The notes under the pieces are model-generated. The model was not told the origin of the DNA and searched no databases. It saw only the letters and a list, made by a program, of their open reading frames with translations. DNA of 64,000 bases from Sceloporus undulatus. Lineage: Eukaryota; Chordata; Lepidosauria; Squamata; Phrynosomatidae. Of the stretch, positions 1-10,463 are shown piece by piece; positions within the stretch are counted from its first letter, which is position 1; every line of letters begins with the position of its first letter. The DNA is taken from NCBI RefSeq assembly GCF_019175285.1, contig NC_056527.1, positions 113,738,230 to 113,802,229 of the forward strand, in the 5' to 3' direction. The position numbers and the translations under genes were made by a program.

Positions 1-1657
1 GTGATTCACAAGTGTCTGAGAAAAATTGGAAAAAATAGTAAAAGCAAAGATGGTGACTGTCTTCATGTTTGCATTATATCTTTCCAGAAGACAACTGTTT
101 GGCCACGATGCAAAACAGCCTGCTACAGTAGACAGAATTTTGTTATTGTTCAGTAGGACTATATTGATGCTTTTTTAAAAGTAATAGAGATGAGTAATCT
201 GCAAACAACACCCAAGTAGTCCAATTCATCTTTAGTACTAATGATAATCACTTGGACATAATGTTTTTAATATAATTAAAAATGCATTTCTTCATGGTTT
301 TCTTCCCTATTCCCTTGAAAAACATTGGCCTCAGTTCAACATCCCCACATGGCATAAAATCTGCATGTGGACCTTATGTCACACTGACATATATACTACC
401 TCTCTTGACTTACTTTAAAGCCCTGACATGCTTCACAGTGCATTTCATGCTTCAATGTGAGCATCACTAAGATGCAGGGTCCTCTAGAAGTCTCAGCACC
501 TCCGTAACTATTGTGCATCCAGTTGGTAATTGTCAGACATTTTTCCGGTCCTGCCTGGTCATATTGAAGCACAGAAAGCCTATAAGAGATAGCTTTGGGG
601 TTTTGAAATATGTTGGGAAAGGGGGTTGGGTACTTTGCAGAGGGAATAGAATACTAACAAATTCACACATGGAAGAAACACACACGTGTGTGTTCTCACC
701 TAAGTTGCATTCACTGGGGTTGGTTTTCTAAATATCTCCTCACTTCCACATATTTTGTGAACTGTTCTACTAGCATTATCTTGAAGGGTTTTTTTTCCTT
801 GACCTATTTCATTTTCAGGATGTATTCCCCATAAACTATCCAGTGGTTCAACTACAAATAGCAAGAACAGATCTTCTAACATGCAATTTAGAATGAGGTG
901 AATGGCTATGAAAGAACTAGAAAAGACTCCAAAATGCAAAAAATACAAATGAGCACAGAAGTTAGAATCATATAATAATAATAATAATATGAGCCATTGC
1001 ATTCTCTATTACCATGTTTGGATGTGAGAGCTGGACATTTAAGAAAGAAGACAGAAAGAAAATCAATTAATTTCAGATGTGGTTCTGCCAAAGGGCACTG
1101 AGGATTTTGTGGATGGCTAAAAAGACCCCCCCCCCAAGGGGGGTCGTAGAGCAGATTAACCAAGAAATCTCGCTGGGAGCCAAGATGACAAAAATGAAGG
1201 TGTTATACTTCGGACACATCATGAGAAGGCATGATTCATTGGAGAGGAAAAAAACACAATAGTACTAGGAAAGGTAGAGGGAAGAAGAAAGAGAAGAAAG
1301 CTGCAATCCAAATGGATGGATTCTATTAAGGAGGTCATGACATGACCTGGTAGGAACCAAGCAGAGACATGGAGGACAGGGAATCATGGAGCTGTCTCAT
1401 TCACAGGGTCACTGTAGGTTGTTAACAACAACAAAATGCAACAAAATTACAAACAACAAAAACAACATCCACTATTACAAATGTCCATGTAACTAGATTT
1501 ATTTCTAGGTACATTTGAAAATGACTATGCTGTAAATTTATACACCTCATACCCCCATACCAAGATTTCTCGCTGTAACAGAAGTCTGCATATGACCAGA
1601 GAATCAGTGAGAAGAATAGATCCTGTATTGAACCAAAGATAGATAAAAATTCCTTAC
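1..1657 (-). other. Intron 1 of V2R-E (left-edge gene), no exon seen
   Basis: V2R-E exon 1 on the minus strand ends at 1658, so this stretch should be its first intron running off the left edge. No V2R exon 2 signature (about 292 nt ending in a cag/gta donor) was found here. The only recognisable content is a LINE fragment near 980-1440 and a short TAA microsatellite near 970-988. Confidence 0.6.
980..1440 (+). repeat. Degraded RTE/BovB-like LINE fragment, C-terminal part
   Basis: Broken reading frames give residues like GCESWTFKKED, MWFCQRALRILWMAKK, VEQINQEISLGAKMTK and YFGHIMRRHDSLER. These match the region downstream of the reverse transcriptase in RTE/BovB-type LINEs, as recalled from family knowledge. 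The copy is interrupted by a poly-C tract near 1126 and several frame changes, and it ends near an AAC-rich tail at about 1425-1460. The BovB assignment is by memory of the motif and is moderately certain; that it is a LINE is more secure. Confidence 0.6.
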
Positions 1658-1875
1658 ATTGGATCATCAAGCTTCTTCTTAGAAGGATATTTTTGGAAAG
1701 ACATTTCGTCGCAAAGATGAATGATATGAGAGGCAATCCCACCAATAAGAAGTCCTCCTGTTTGGTACCAATGGTGTGGAACTGGAAGAGGATCATCTGC
1801 ACTACAATTCACAGCACCTACTTTGCAAATTGTAGGAGGCAACAATAGCAGTAATAACATCAGAAGCCATAACAT
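1658..1875 (-). CDS. V2R-E: vomeronasal type-2 receptor, exon 1 only
   Basis: First coding exon of a type-2 vomeronasal receptor (class C GPCR of vomeronasal sensory neurons). It encodes 72 residues plus two bases. The ATG is at 1873-1875, followed by a hydrophobic signal peptide (MLWLLMLLLLLLPPTIC) and the start of the Venus-flytrap ligand domain with the family motif PVPHHWYQTGGLLIGGI. The exon ends in phase 2 at a good donor (at, then gtaagg), the same phase as the exon 1 sequences at 36398-36669 and 53226-53440. No stop or frameshift is seen. Exons 2-6 must lie to the left of base 1, so whether the whole gene is intact cannot be judged. It is the only V2R here whose promoter side (bases above 1875) is next to an IGHV segment. 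Confidence 0.9.
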
Positions 1876-2894
1876 TCTGGCAATAAAGCTTCTGTCTCTC
1901 TAAACACAGAGACTCTTTTATTCATCCATAGCTGCTTCCTTACTCAAGTAGGATGCCTCACTCCATCGGAAGTATCTGCTGAATAAATATGAGAGTTACT
2001 TTTGCATCAACTGAATAAAAACAAAAATCATGAAATAGAGAAACAGAGCCTTGACTGCCTTGCCCTCCTCTCCTCAAATCTTAATGCCACCAGTTTTTAT
2101 TCATAACAATTTACTGCCTGGTACATTTTGTTCTCATTCCTTCTAGAATCCTCTGGGGTTTCATCCAGATAACAAAATCATAGTGTTTTAGGTAACTGCA
2201 AGGGGAAACAATTATCTCTTCAGAATTTTGTACCCAAGTGGCAAGTGAAAACTTGTTTTACTTGTTACAAAGGCCTCAACTACATTTGTCAGAATACTCT
2301 GTGCTTTCCCCCCTTTCCCATTTACCTTTTGCACCAAAACACAACATGTAAAATTTTCAATTTCCGAGTTTTCAGAAATTTGTCAATTAATGGAGTTAGG
2401 CCAAGAAAAGAACAACATCAGAAAATGTAGAACAGAAAGAAAACATCAAGACGAAAGGACTCTAGGAGCCCTATCTAATGAGATAAACCATATATACTCA
2501 ATTATAAGCTGACCTCATATATAATAGCTCAAGGCAGGTTTTGGGACCAAAATGATGGATACTGACATAATCTATGGATGTCTAGGATAAAACTTAGATG
2601 CATGTAACAAAGGATGTGAAGGACAAAGCAAAGGAATATGACAAAAACTTACAAAATCTGAGCAGTCATAACTGTCTATTCTCGCCCTAAAGGTTGGCTG
2701 GATGAGGAAGGAACTATGGTGAGATTGTCTAGTCATGTCTGACTGTAGGAGGCGGTGCTGATTCCCGTTACTTAGCCGAGAGAGCAGCATTGTCAAAGAT
2801 ACTCTGCAATCATGTGGCCAACATGACTGCATGGAATGCTGTCCCCTCCCCACTGAAGTGGAACTTATTTATATGCTTTTGAATTTTTTTTGAA
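1876..2894. other. Intergenic, nothing recognised
   Basis: A + T rich sequence upstream of V2R-E. The short open frames here show no family resemblance and no splice-compatible pattern. Any V2R-E promoter would lie here, but no defined motif could be assigned. Confidence 0.5.
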
Positions 2895-3172
2895 TTTTGA
2901 ATTGAGACTAGGACTCGAAGCAATGGATGCAAGCTGCAGGAAAAGAGATTCCACCTCAACATTTGGAGGAACTTCCTGACAGTAAGGGATGTTCGACAGT
3001 GGAACACACTCCCTTGGAGTGTAGTGGAGTCTCCTTCCTTAGAGGTCTTCAAGCAGAGGCTGGATGGCCATCTGTTGGGGATGCTTTGATTGTGATTTCC
3101 TGCATGGCAGGGGGTTGGACTGGATGGCCCTTGCGGTCTCTTCCAACTCTATGATTCTATTATTCTATGCTA
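2895..3172 (+). repeat. CR1 LINE 3' end
   Basis: The sequence carries the typical CR1 3' end: aggaacttcctgacagtaag, then the acagtggaa and cctccttccttagaggt blocks, then ggttggactggatggccctt, ending in the diagnostic short repeat tctatgattctattattctat. It is 5'-truncated and has no coding capacity left. A second CR1 tail lies at 29385-29540. Confidence 0.85.
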
Positions 3173-3296
3173 GGCTGGCAGAAGCTGGGACTAGAGACGG
3201 GAGCTCACTCTGTCACGGGACACTTGGGTCTCAAACTGCTGGCCTGCTGACCTTGCAATCACTAGAGTCATGTCTTAACCCCTGAGCCACAGAAAG
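3173..3296 (-). repeat. Possible tRNA-related SINE fragment
   Basis: It directly follows the CR1 tail. The segment holds gggtctcaaactgc (like a degraded B box) and ends in cccctgagccaca, which on the minus strand reads like the start of a tRNA-derived SINE (tgtggctcagggg). The assignment is tentative. Confidence 0.4.
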
Positions 3297-3439
3297 AAAA
3301 TCAATTCCTTTTAGATCAAACAGTTAAGCTGAGTGAAACTTATTTGTCCCAAAATATGAAGGGAACAGCCATTTCTGTTGACTTTTGGGGAACATACCCA
3401 AATCTGGGGGAAATTGGAAAAGGCTAGATACATTCTTAT

Positions 3440-3797
3440 TAAGGAGATTATCGCATTGGCATAAAATCCAACTGCTCCCCCAATGGGATAAAGTTGGGTT
3501 GCAGGTTGCTACCTGGTTCTGTCGAACATATTTTGGTGCTGCTGCAGACAGGCAATTAGAACCCAGCTGCATCCCGGGTCCCAGGTGCACTTCAGAGGCC
3601 ACTTTTCCAAAATGGCAAGTTCTTGGCTTGGAAAAGTGGTCTCTGAAGAGTGTCAGGGACCTGGGATGCAGCCTGGGTGCATTCATCCGGCAACAGCGGC
3701 TGCGAATGACATCTGATAGAACATTTTATTAACCCACAGCCTGACTGTGTCTCATTGGGGAGCTGTCAGATTTTATGTCAATGCGATAATCTCCTAA
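3440..3797. mobile_element. Foldback (palindromic) MITE
   Basis: The two ends are inverted copies of each other. The left end reads ggagattatcgcattggcat, and the right end, read on the other strand, gives ggagattatcgcattgacat. Similarity continues for roughly 60 bp inward (cataaaatc, then the ctcccc(c)aatg block). A second inner inverted pair (ggcttggaaaagtggtctct against the ggccacttttccaa block) makes most of the 357-bp element self-complementary. It has no coding capacity. It looks like a non-autonomous DNA transposon; the superfamily is unknown. Confidence 0.75.
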
Positions 3798-4460
3798 AAT
3801 TAGAGAAGACTTAGACCATCACACCTTCTCTCTAAACTGAGAACACTGGATGGACTCAATCCTTCAGGATCCTAAGAGTAGACTCACCTTAGGTATGCTT
3901 TCTTCTGATGCTGGATCACAACCAGAGCATTTGCTTTACTCTGATGCTGGCATTTCAGCATCTTATAGAAATGAAAGGGCTTTATGATACATAGCTCCAC
4001 CTGTCCATACTACTCCTGGTAGCTGCATCACTCTTCCATCCACACTTAAAAGCCATAATTCCATTGTAAACCCCCCCCCCAAGTGATCTGTCTCCATTTT
4101 TCCATCCAGGTCAGAGTTTGGAAACTCCCACATAGTCAGGATGACATTTGGTCATGTTAGATGGAGTATTAGTAGAATTATAGTTCAGAAAAGTAACTGA
4201 TCCAAGCTTTCAGACTGATTATTCCAATTCACTTCCTTCTCTCTCTTTGTTATCATGCTGATCTTGTGTCTGGAAAAAGATTGTGTTATAAAAACTATAT
4301 AGTCCAGCCCATACCCAAGCAGAAGTTTCTCCACCCACCTGAAATATCAACATCTGACTCAAAATGATAAAAGATGAAAAGAAGGTGCCAGTTGATCTAA
4401 TATAGTATTATCAAAGGTATGTAGCTTTTGTTCCCAAAGAAAGCAGCATTTGCAAAACTC
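3798..4460. other. Intergenic before IGHV1, nothing recognised
   Basis: No exon, repeat family or RNA gene could be supported here apart from a poly-C run near 4071-4080. Confidence 0.5.
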
Positions 4461-4468
4461 ATGCAAAT
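4461..4468 (+). promoter_or_regulatory. Ig octamer ATGCAAAT (IGHV1 promoter)
   Basis: A perfect octamer for Oct-1/Oct-2, 128 bp before the leader ATG of IGHV1. Position and orientation match Ig heavy-chain V promoters. Confidence 0.85.
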
Positions 4469-4588
4469 CTTCCTCCTCCGTGGATAAATTAATCTCTTCT
4501 TGATAGGGCAACCAACTTCTCCCTTATCAGTTGGTGTTGTTCTGTCCATGTGAATTTCCACCATAGATTTACATATATATTCTTTAAA

Positions 4589-5049
4589 ATGAGCTTATTA
4601 ATCATATTTCTTGTCGTATTAACTACTTTCACAAGTGAGTTGATCTGGCTGGATGAAGTGTGTGAAGTGGGGGGAGGTATGAAAGAGATTAGAAACTGAT
4701 GTTTTAATTGGTTTGTTTCCCTTGTTCAAAGGAGTGCTGCTTGCTGAAATCAAGGTGATCCAATCTGCTGACAAAGAAATGAAACCAGAACAGACATTAA
4801 GCCTGACTTGCACCATCTCTGGGCTCCCTATTGCTACAGAGAATATATTCTGGCAATGGATTCGACAACCAACAGGGAAAGCACCTAAATGGATGGGATG
4901 GATCTATCCATTCAGCGGAGCTAAGTATACAGATGCAGCTCTCCAAGGGAGAATTGTACTCTCAGCTGACAAGTCAAAGAACGAGATCTATCTCCAGCTG
5001 AGTTCTCTGACTTTTGAAGATTCTGCCATCTACTTCTGCACACGAGACA
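4589..5049 (+). CDS. IGHV1: Ig heavy-chain V segment, open
   Basis: Germline heavy-chain variable segment that rearranges to D and J in B cells. The leader exon at 4589-4634 encodes MSLLIIFLVVLTTFT and ends at the donor a/gtgagt. The V exon runs 4732-5049 after the acceptor ttcaaag. The frame is open and keeps first Cys (LTCTIS), FR2 Trp (FWQWIRQP), second Cys (IYFCTRD) and a clan II-like FR3 (SADKSKNEIYLQLSSL). FR2 reads KAPKWMGW, with Lys where Glu is usual before the Trp. The promoter octamer is perfect and so is the RSS heptamer, but the nonamer is degenerate, so recombination efficiency is doubtful. Confidence 0.88.
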
Positions 5050-5088
5050 CACAGTGATTTATTGCAAAGCAGGAAGTCTCAAGGAGTG
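5050..5088 (+). promoter_or_regulatory. V(D)J recombination signal of IGHV1
   Basis: The heptamer CACAGTG (5050-5056) is perfect. After a 23-bp spacer the expected nonamer position (5080-5088) reads caaggagtg, a poor match to ACAAAAACC. Confidence 0.7.
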
Positions 5089-6863
5089 AAGAGGGCACTG
5101 TAGCAATTTGCAAATTAGCAAAAAATAAAAAATGGATCTACTCTGCAGAGCATTTTTAGAGATCAAGGTTAATACTTACCACATAGATAGCACATGTGCT
5201 ATTTATGAATGGTAAGCCATATCAGAGACCTGTTCTTCAACACTGTGTGACTCATGGGTAGGATATGGAGTGACACTATTCAGCGTGTCAACATTCACTT
5301 GAAGCTGTCAAACCTAGGCAAAAGTCCAAGCAGAAACTACCTTCCTTACCCATGTTGGAGGGGCAGTATGGAAATCATTTTCTTTCCTGGCCTCTCTGGA
5401 GACGTTCTGCTCAGGTAGTGAGACATTAGACCTGAAGAATGGGATTGGCGTCAGGCACATTTACCCCTTTTCAGTTATGTTAAATTGAGAATACCACTCT
5501 GTTGTCCTGCCTCATTTTTTCCACCTTTGAATGCAAAATTATTGAAGAATGACACTCCTTCCTATTTTGGAATGCAAAGGCTTTCTCCAAACCACATGAA
5601 AAGCTTTGCCTTTTATTGGACATTTATAAGAACATTCCAATTGGCTATTGCTACATTGCAGAATACAGTTTCATGACATTTTAACTATCATGGCTCCATT
5701 CTATGAAATCCTGGAATTTGTAGTTTGTTGTGTCAAGCTCTCTAATAGAGAAAACTAAATATCTCATAAAACTACAAATCCTGGAATTCCACTGCATTGA
5801 GCCATGACAATTAAAGCAGTGTCAGACTGCGTTAATTCTGCAATTCAGATGCAGACTTTGTGGACTAGTTTTCAATCTACTACACACAAGTGGTTGCGTT
5901 GAAACCTTACTGAATTTACAGTGCTTCTTCATTCCTCATTCATCTGACATAACTGTGCCCGGGATTATTTGATTTGATTTTGGTTGTGGTGGTGGGAATA
6001 AATGGAGTAGAGAACTTGGAAAAACTCAGGCTTTTCCAAAACTGTTATTCTGATACGTGAAAAGCAAAACCTTTAGCAGCAGCATACTTTACAATACAGC
6101 ATGATCTGTCAGCTGTTTTGAAATAAATGCCATCAGAACTTTGCAATATACATTCTCAATACCCTAACATCATTCATCGAGTATGGAAAAGTATAAAAAA
6201 TGATGAAGATTATGAGAAACCTTCTAATGAAAATGTGCAAGTGTAGCTTTAAAAATCACAAGAAAATGGAGGTTAATAAGTAACTATGGAAATTAATTCA
6301 TTTCACTGGAAAGGCCATTAAAATATATAGTAGAAGACTCATTGAATACTGCAATGCAAATGTGGATAAACCTTTTTGTTTATTGCTGTTCAGAAATGAG
6401 TGATCATATTGGACAATACTAGCTGACTACATAAGTGGATATTTCTTGCAGTAGAATGGATATTTCTGGAAGTAGAAGGATCATGAAAGGTTGATTATAA
6501 ACAAAAATGGCATTTAAGGCCATTTGAAAAAAAATAATGAGTCTATCACTCATTGAAAAGAATAAACCTGAACTCACTGGGAAATAGTTATAGGGTGATT
6601 AGATATTGATAATCACGAATGGCTGATAGATTTCCCATTTTAATGACTGTTTTGCTGGGAAAATTAGAACATAAAGCCATATGAAAGTAAATATTATTAT
6701 GCAGCCAATTGAGATGGCCCTTGGAAAAATACAATTCCACTGTTTGGTGGGCTTCAGTTCTGGAGAAATTGTCAAATATCTATATTTAACCTTTAACCTT
6801 TCCTTATGACAGAGAACTATAGACACTGAGAACCATAGACCCTTTATTCTTCTGTATTAATCA
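5089..6863. other. Spacer between IGHV1 and LINE fragment
   Basis: It contains one palindromic MITE (5648-5855) and otherwise A + T rich sequence. A perfect ATGCAAAT at 6354-6361 has no leader or V exon after it. The open frame on the minus strand near 6599-6826 resembles nothing known. Confidence 0.5.
5648..5855. mobile_element. Palindromic squamate MITE (family P), copy 1
   Basis: Short element whose two halves are inverted copies: tatcatggctccattctatg ... aatttgtagtttgttgtg on the left, and actacaaatcctggaattcc ... gagccatgacaattaaag on the right. It belongs to the commonest repeat family in this window, here called P. Other copies or pieces lie near 9790, 13036, 27095, 34963, 39425, 50745, 57740 and 60345. 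It is non-coding and looks like a non-autonomous DNA transposon. Confidence 0.75.
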
Positions 6864-7085
6864 GTGGTATTAGTATTTTTTAGAAACCTGCAGTGTAGTA
6901 CATTGAAAAATCTGTTCTTAATGAAAAAGCAGTCCGGATTCAAACACCATCACAGTATGATATACCAGTTCGAGATGTTACACCATTTACTTTCTAAATG
7001 TATCAAAGATCCAAATGAATATCTGTTCATACTTTTTACTGATTTTATTTCAATTTTGGATCTAGTCAATGGTACTGAAATGTAA
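6864..7085 (+). repeat. LINE reverse-transcriptase fragment
   Basis: The frame encodes KKQSGFKHHHSMIYQ, MLHHLLSKCIKD and FILFTDFISILDLVN. This corresponds to reverse-transcriptase blocks of non-LTR elements (QxGFRxxxST..Q, LxxxLxK, FxDFxxAFDxV), with the catalytic-block residues decayed (AFD became ILD). It is a short remnant only; the clade is not determinable. Confidence 0.6.
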
Positions 7086-7262
7086 ATGCCTGCTTAATGT
7101 GCAATTGATATAACAGGTACAGTTAGTTGGTTATTGGGGGATGCTTTGTAAATTAACTTGAAAAATTAACTTGAGAACTTCACTAAAGTGTTTTGCAGTC
7201 ATCAACTGCTAGAACTATAAAGAGGCCTGAAGGAACATTAGTGACTATTATTTTACAGAGTG

Positions 7263-7302
7263 TGTTTTTGTTTGTTTGTTTATTTGTTTGTTTGTTTGTT
7301 GC
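7263..7302 (+). repeat. (TTTG)n microsatellite
   Basis: A run of gtttgtttgttt units with minor interruptions. It gives a spurious open frame. Confidence 0.9.
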
Positions 7303-7414
7303 CGAGGCTCTTTTCCAATTATAAAATAGTACTTAAAATATACAAAGGAAGGGAAGTCATCCTGGCCAGGATCACGAGGTACAGTGGATTAGGCAGGAGA
7401 AGAGAGATCCTTAC

Positions 7415-8182
7415 ATTGAAACATCAAAAAGGTTTTCAGAAGGGTTTCCCTGAATTAAGCTTCATGGGGAAATGTAAATGATTTGAGAAAGAATCCCACC
7501 GATGGGATGTCCACCTGACTGGTACCACTCATGTGGAGCTGGGATTGGATCATTCACAGAACACTTCATGGGTCTCATTCCCACTACCGTTTAAACCAGA
7601 TTGTGATCCGTTATGAACCGGTTTAAGTAAGCATGGTTCCCACTTAATCCGAATTGCTGAAGTGATTTTGAGAGGGGTGCCATGGCCTAGACTCATTTAA
7701 ACCGTGTCTTTTTGACACTGTTTTTCCCACTTCTTTTCATCCAAATTGAATCTGCTCAAGTGTGAACCAGAACCGATTCAGATTCGATTTCACAATTCAG
7801 ATTTAAATGAATCGCTTCTGAGAAAATGGGAACCGGATGCAGATCAGAATTGGTTTATTGAAACAGAAATGGATGTTCTGCACAGGAACCGATTCTATGT
7901 AAATTGATTCGTTTCCCATTTGAACCACAAGTGGGTTATCTGCTTCCAGAACCGGTTTAAATAGAACTGATTCATTTCAGAATGGGAACCACAAGTGGGT
8001 TAATTTGATTTAATTAGATGACAGAAAATGCAATCGGGGCAAATGTAGTGGGAACCATGATCGGATGTAGAATCGATTCATTGATTCGGATCATAAACAG
8101 ATTTAAGTGTAAGTGGGAATGAGGCCATAGTCTTTAGTTTCTTGCATAACAGGAGCAACTGAAGTAGCTGCACTAAAGACAT
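7415..8182 (-). pseudogene. V2R-F: V2R exon 1 pseudogene split by a MITE
   Basis: Minus-strand V2R exon 1. The ATG is at 8180-8182, followed by the signal peptide MSLVQLLQLLLLCKKLK. After the transposon (7570-8125) the frame resumes with KCSVNDPIPAPHEWYQSGGH, then PIGGILSQIIYISP. The exon still ends at an intact phase-2 donor (at, then gtaagg) at 7415. Besides the insertion there is an in-frame TGA at 7462-7464, where related exons have Glu (HEVFF in V2R-C). No matching exons 2-6 were found to the left, so the locus is a relic: either the rest of the gene was lost, or exon 1 alone was copied. Confidence 0.85.
7570..8125. mobile_element. MITE inserted in V2R-F exon 1
   Basis: The element begins gggtctcattcccac and ends gtgggaatgaggc, forming short inverted termini. 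It is flanked by CAT on both sides (7567-7569 and 8126-8128), which looks like a 3-bp target duplication. The flanks fall in one V2R codon run, so the insertion borders are fixed by the host exon. Inside are repeated imperfect modules with gaaccgattca, gaaccggtttaaa and gggaaccacaagtgggtta. A 3-bp duplication would suit a PIF/Harbinger-type element; the superfamily is inferred. Confidence 0.8.
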
Positions 8183-8347
8183 CACTGTTGTGGCATCAGA
8201 ACCTCTCTCTACACAAATCCTCTCCTGAGTTTAGCCACAGTAACTCAAAGAGTTTAGTATGTTACCATGAATGATGACCAGCTCTGGAAGTGCATTTCCA
8301 AAAGGGAAGCATATGAGCTTTTCTTGAAGCATCAAGAGGGATATAAA

Positions 8348-9033
8348 ATGGTATTTGGCCCTTGAAAAATATCTCAGGTCATACCTAACACAGAGCCAGA
8401 GAACAGCTTTCACTAGAACTAGATTTGAACAACTGGACTCTATGGTAAGAACAGGGCAATTTCAAAAAATACCTTACCATGAAAGAATATGTGTTTGTGG
8501 TGCTTCAGCTGTAGAGGACATTACACATATTTTGTTTGATTCCTGTTTATATGACAAGGAGAGATCCCATTACTTACAACCAGTTTTGAATAACATGACC
8601 AATTGCGATCCTACTGTCAAATTGTCCCATCTCCTTTCTGGAGAGATTTTACACCTAGTGTGAAGTACTGCAAAATTTATTGTAAAAACTGCTCATGTAA
8701 GAGATCAATTCATCATACAAAATAGGGTCTCGTGCCATGGAGATGAGTTTATTTAATATCCTTATTGATTTCCTCTACTCTGTTTTAGGTCATTTGTCTT
8801 ATTTTAGTCTAGTGTATATTGTTCCATATTTTATTATTTGGTTTTATTTAGCTTGTACTTGTTTTAACTTTTGACTTAATTTTATATGAGTTTTTAGAGA
8901 TGACCAAGCTTTATTTATTTTAGATATGACCAAGTATATGTATTTTGGTACTCCGAGTTTTGTATTTTGTACTTTGCATTCGGTACTGTGTATTCCTTGA
9001 TACGGTCAGTAGACTAATCAATAAACTTCTTGT
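8348..9033 (+). mobile_element. 5'-truncated LINE insertion with target duplication
   Basis: The sequence encodes a LINE C-terminal end (EKYLRSYLTQSQRTAFTRTR, then ERICVCGASAVEDITHILFD with a CxC...H...C zinc-knuckle-like pattern), followed by a 3' untranslated stretch ending aatcaataaacttcttgt. The flanks are 17-bp direct repeats, atcaagagggatataaa (8331-8347) and atcaagagggatatgaa (9034-9050), with one mismatch. This is the mark of target-primed insertion. The clade was not identified. The piece is about 690 bp, with no reverse transcriptase left. Confidence 0.8.
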
Positions 9034-9050
9034 ATCAAGAGGGATATGAA

Positions 9051-9789
9051 TACATGCCTTGAATCCCAATGGAGATGGGAATGTTGTTTTAAATCTAGCT
9101 GGGAAAATTAAATTGGGAGCTGGGGTGAGGGGAGACTTTGGGAAATTACCAGCTCTCAGTTGCACAGGACAATGATTTATAATCATTTTCAGACTAGTTG
9201 CTTGCTTGGTTTCTAGAAGCTTCTGCAAAGCCTCTAGAGGTTTAGCCAGATGAACAGATAATAATGATTTGAATAATTATGGAGAGAGATAATTACTTTT
9301 AGAGAGTTTGGACTGTGTGAATCTTTTTTTGACAAGCGCTTTGCAGATTGGACTTGTAAACGTTCTTTACGGTCTAAAAATGTGGAACATTGTTTCCATG
9401 GTGACCAAACATCAATGGGAAATTAGGCCCCGGAGTGAAGCCATTGCCTTGTTTTGATGTTGAAAGAATGCTTAAACCTTGAAATAAAGATCATTGCTCA
9501 ATTCCCCTTTTATTCTGGCAAAAAAGCCAACATTTTCTATTGGAAAAGATAGCTTGGAAATGTTAAGCATGGAACCCAAGAGGAGAGACAACCCTTGACC
9601 ATGACCAGAAGCCAAAATGACAGCTACCTTGGCTAGCTCCTTCAGGAAGTGAATTATCCAACTTCCTAAAGTTATTGCTGTTCCATTCCTTTTCACATTC
9701 AAGATCCATGGCAACCTGGCTCTCCAAATCAGTGTTTGAGAGTTGGAAGTGAGCACCAGGAAACCAAATTTGAACCTCCACTCAGTCAC
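9051..9789. other. Intergenic, nothing recognised
   Basis: Two overlapping minus-strand open frames (9472-9789) have no family resemblance and no splice or promoter context. They are treated as chance. Confidence 0.5.
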
Positions 9790-10016
9790 AGGCTGTATCT
9801 ACACTACAGAATTAATGCAGTTTGACACAACTTTGAGTCCGATGGCTCCATGCTATGCAATTCTAGGATATATAGTTTTGTTAGATAATTAGCCTTCTCT
9901 GTCAGAGTCCTCTAGCACCACAAAAAACTACATATCCTGGGATTCCATAGGATGGAGCCATGACAGTTAAAGCAGTGTCAGATGACATTAATTCTGCAGT
10001 GTGGCAGCAGCCATAG
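9790..10016. mobile_element. Palindromic MITE family P, copy 2
   Basis: Left half: ctacactacagaattaatgc, then gatggctccatgctatg. Right half: the inverted counterpart ccataggatggagccatgac ... attaattctgcagtgtgg. Full-length, non-coding. Confidence 0.8.
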
Positions 10017-10302
10017 AAACCCTATGGGTAACTTTGGGCAAATCACACTTTTTATTCTCTGTGCTGTTATTATTATCATTGTCATCGTTGTTCTTGTATA
10101 CCTTCAAGTCATTTCCAGCTTATGGTGACCCTAAACTGAACCTATCACAGCATAAGATTTTTCAGAGGGATTTGCCATTGCCTTTATCTGAAGCTGAGAG
10201 CATGGGACTTGCCCAAGGTCACCCACTGAGTCTCCATGCCAGAGCAGGGATTTGAATCCTGGTCTCTCAGAGTACTAGTCAAAGACTCAAACCATTATAC
10301 TA
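10017..10302 (-). repeat. tRNA-derived SINE, mostly antisense
   Basis: From about 10088 the sequence reads ttgttcttgtataccttcaa, cttatggtgaccctaaac, cttgcccaaggtcaccca and gggatttgaatcctggtctc, ending in ccattatacta. This is the antisense copy of the SINE whose sense form is at 45010-45235 (the B box ggttcgaatcc appears here as gaatcc). A short sense-oriented piece (gggtaactttgggcaaatca) precedes it. Confidence 0.7.
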
Positions 10303-10463
10303 TATTTATTTATTACCATTATCACTAAGGAGGATCATCACTAGGGAGGTCAATGGATGATAGACCACACTGGGTGACACCTTGGAAAGGGCTGTCACCT
10401 ACAAGCTTATCGCTTGTTGTTTTAAATCAGCTCCAGCCTTCTGGGCTGCAGCTGGGATACAGG

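Noticed and set aside
6354-6361. Perfect Ig octamer ATGCAAAT on the + strand
   Set aside because: No leader ATG/donor or V exon within the next kilobase. Same for matches near 43068 (inside the Penelope-like fossil), 49787 (V2R-C intron) and 60017 (repeat).
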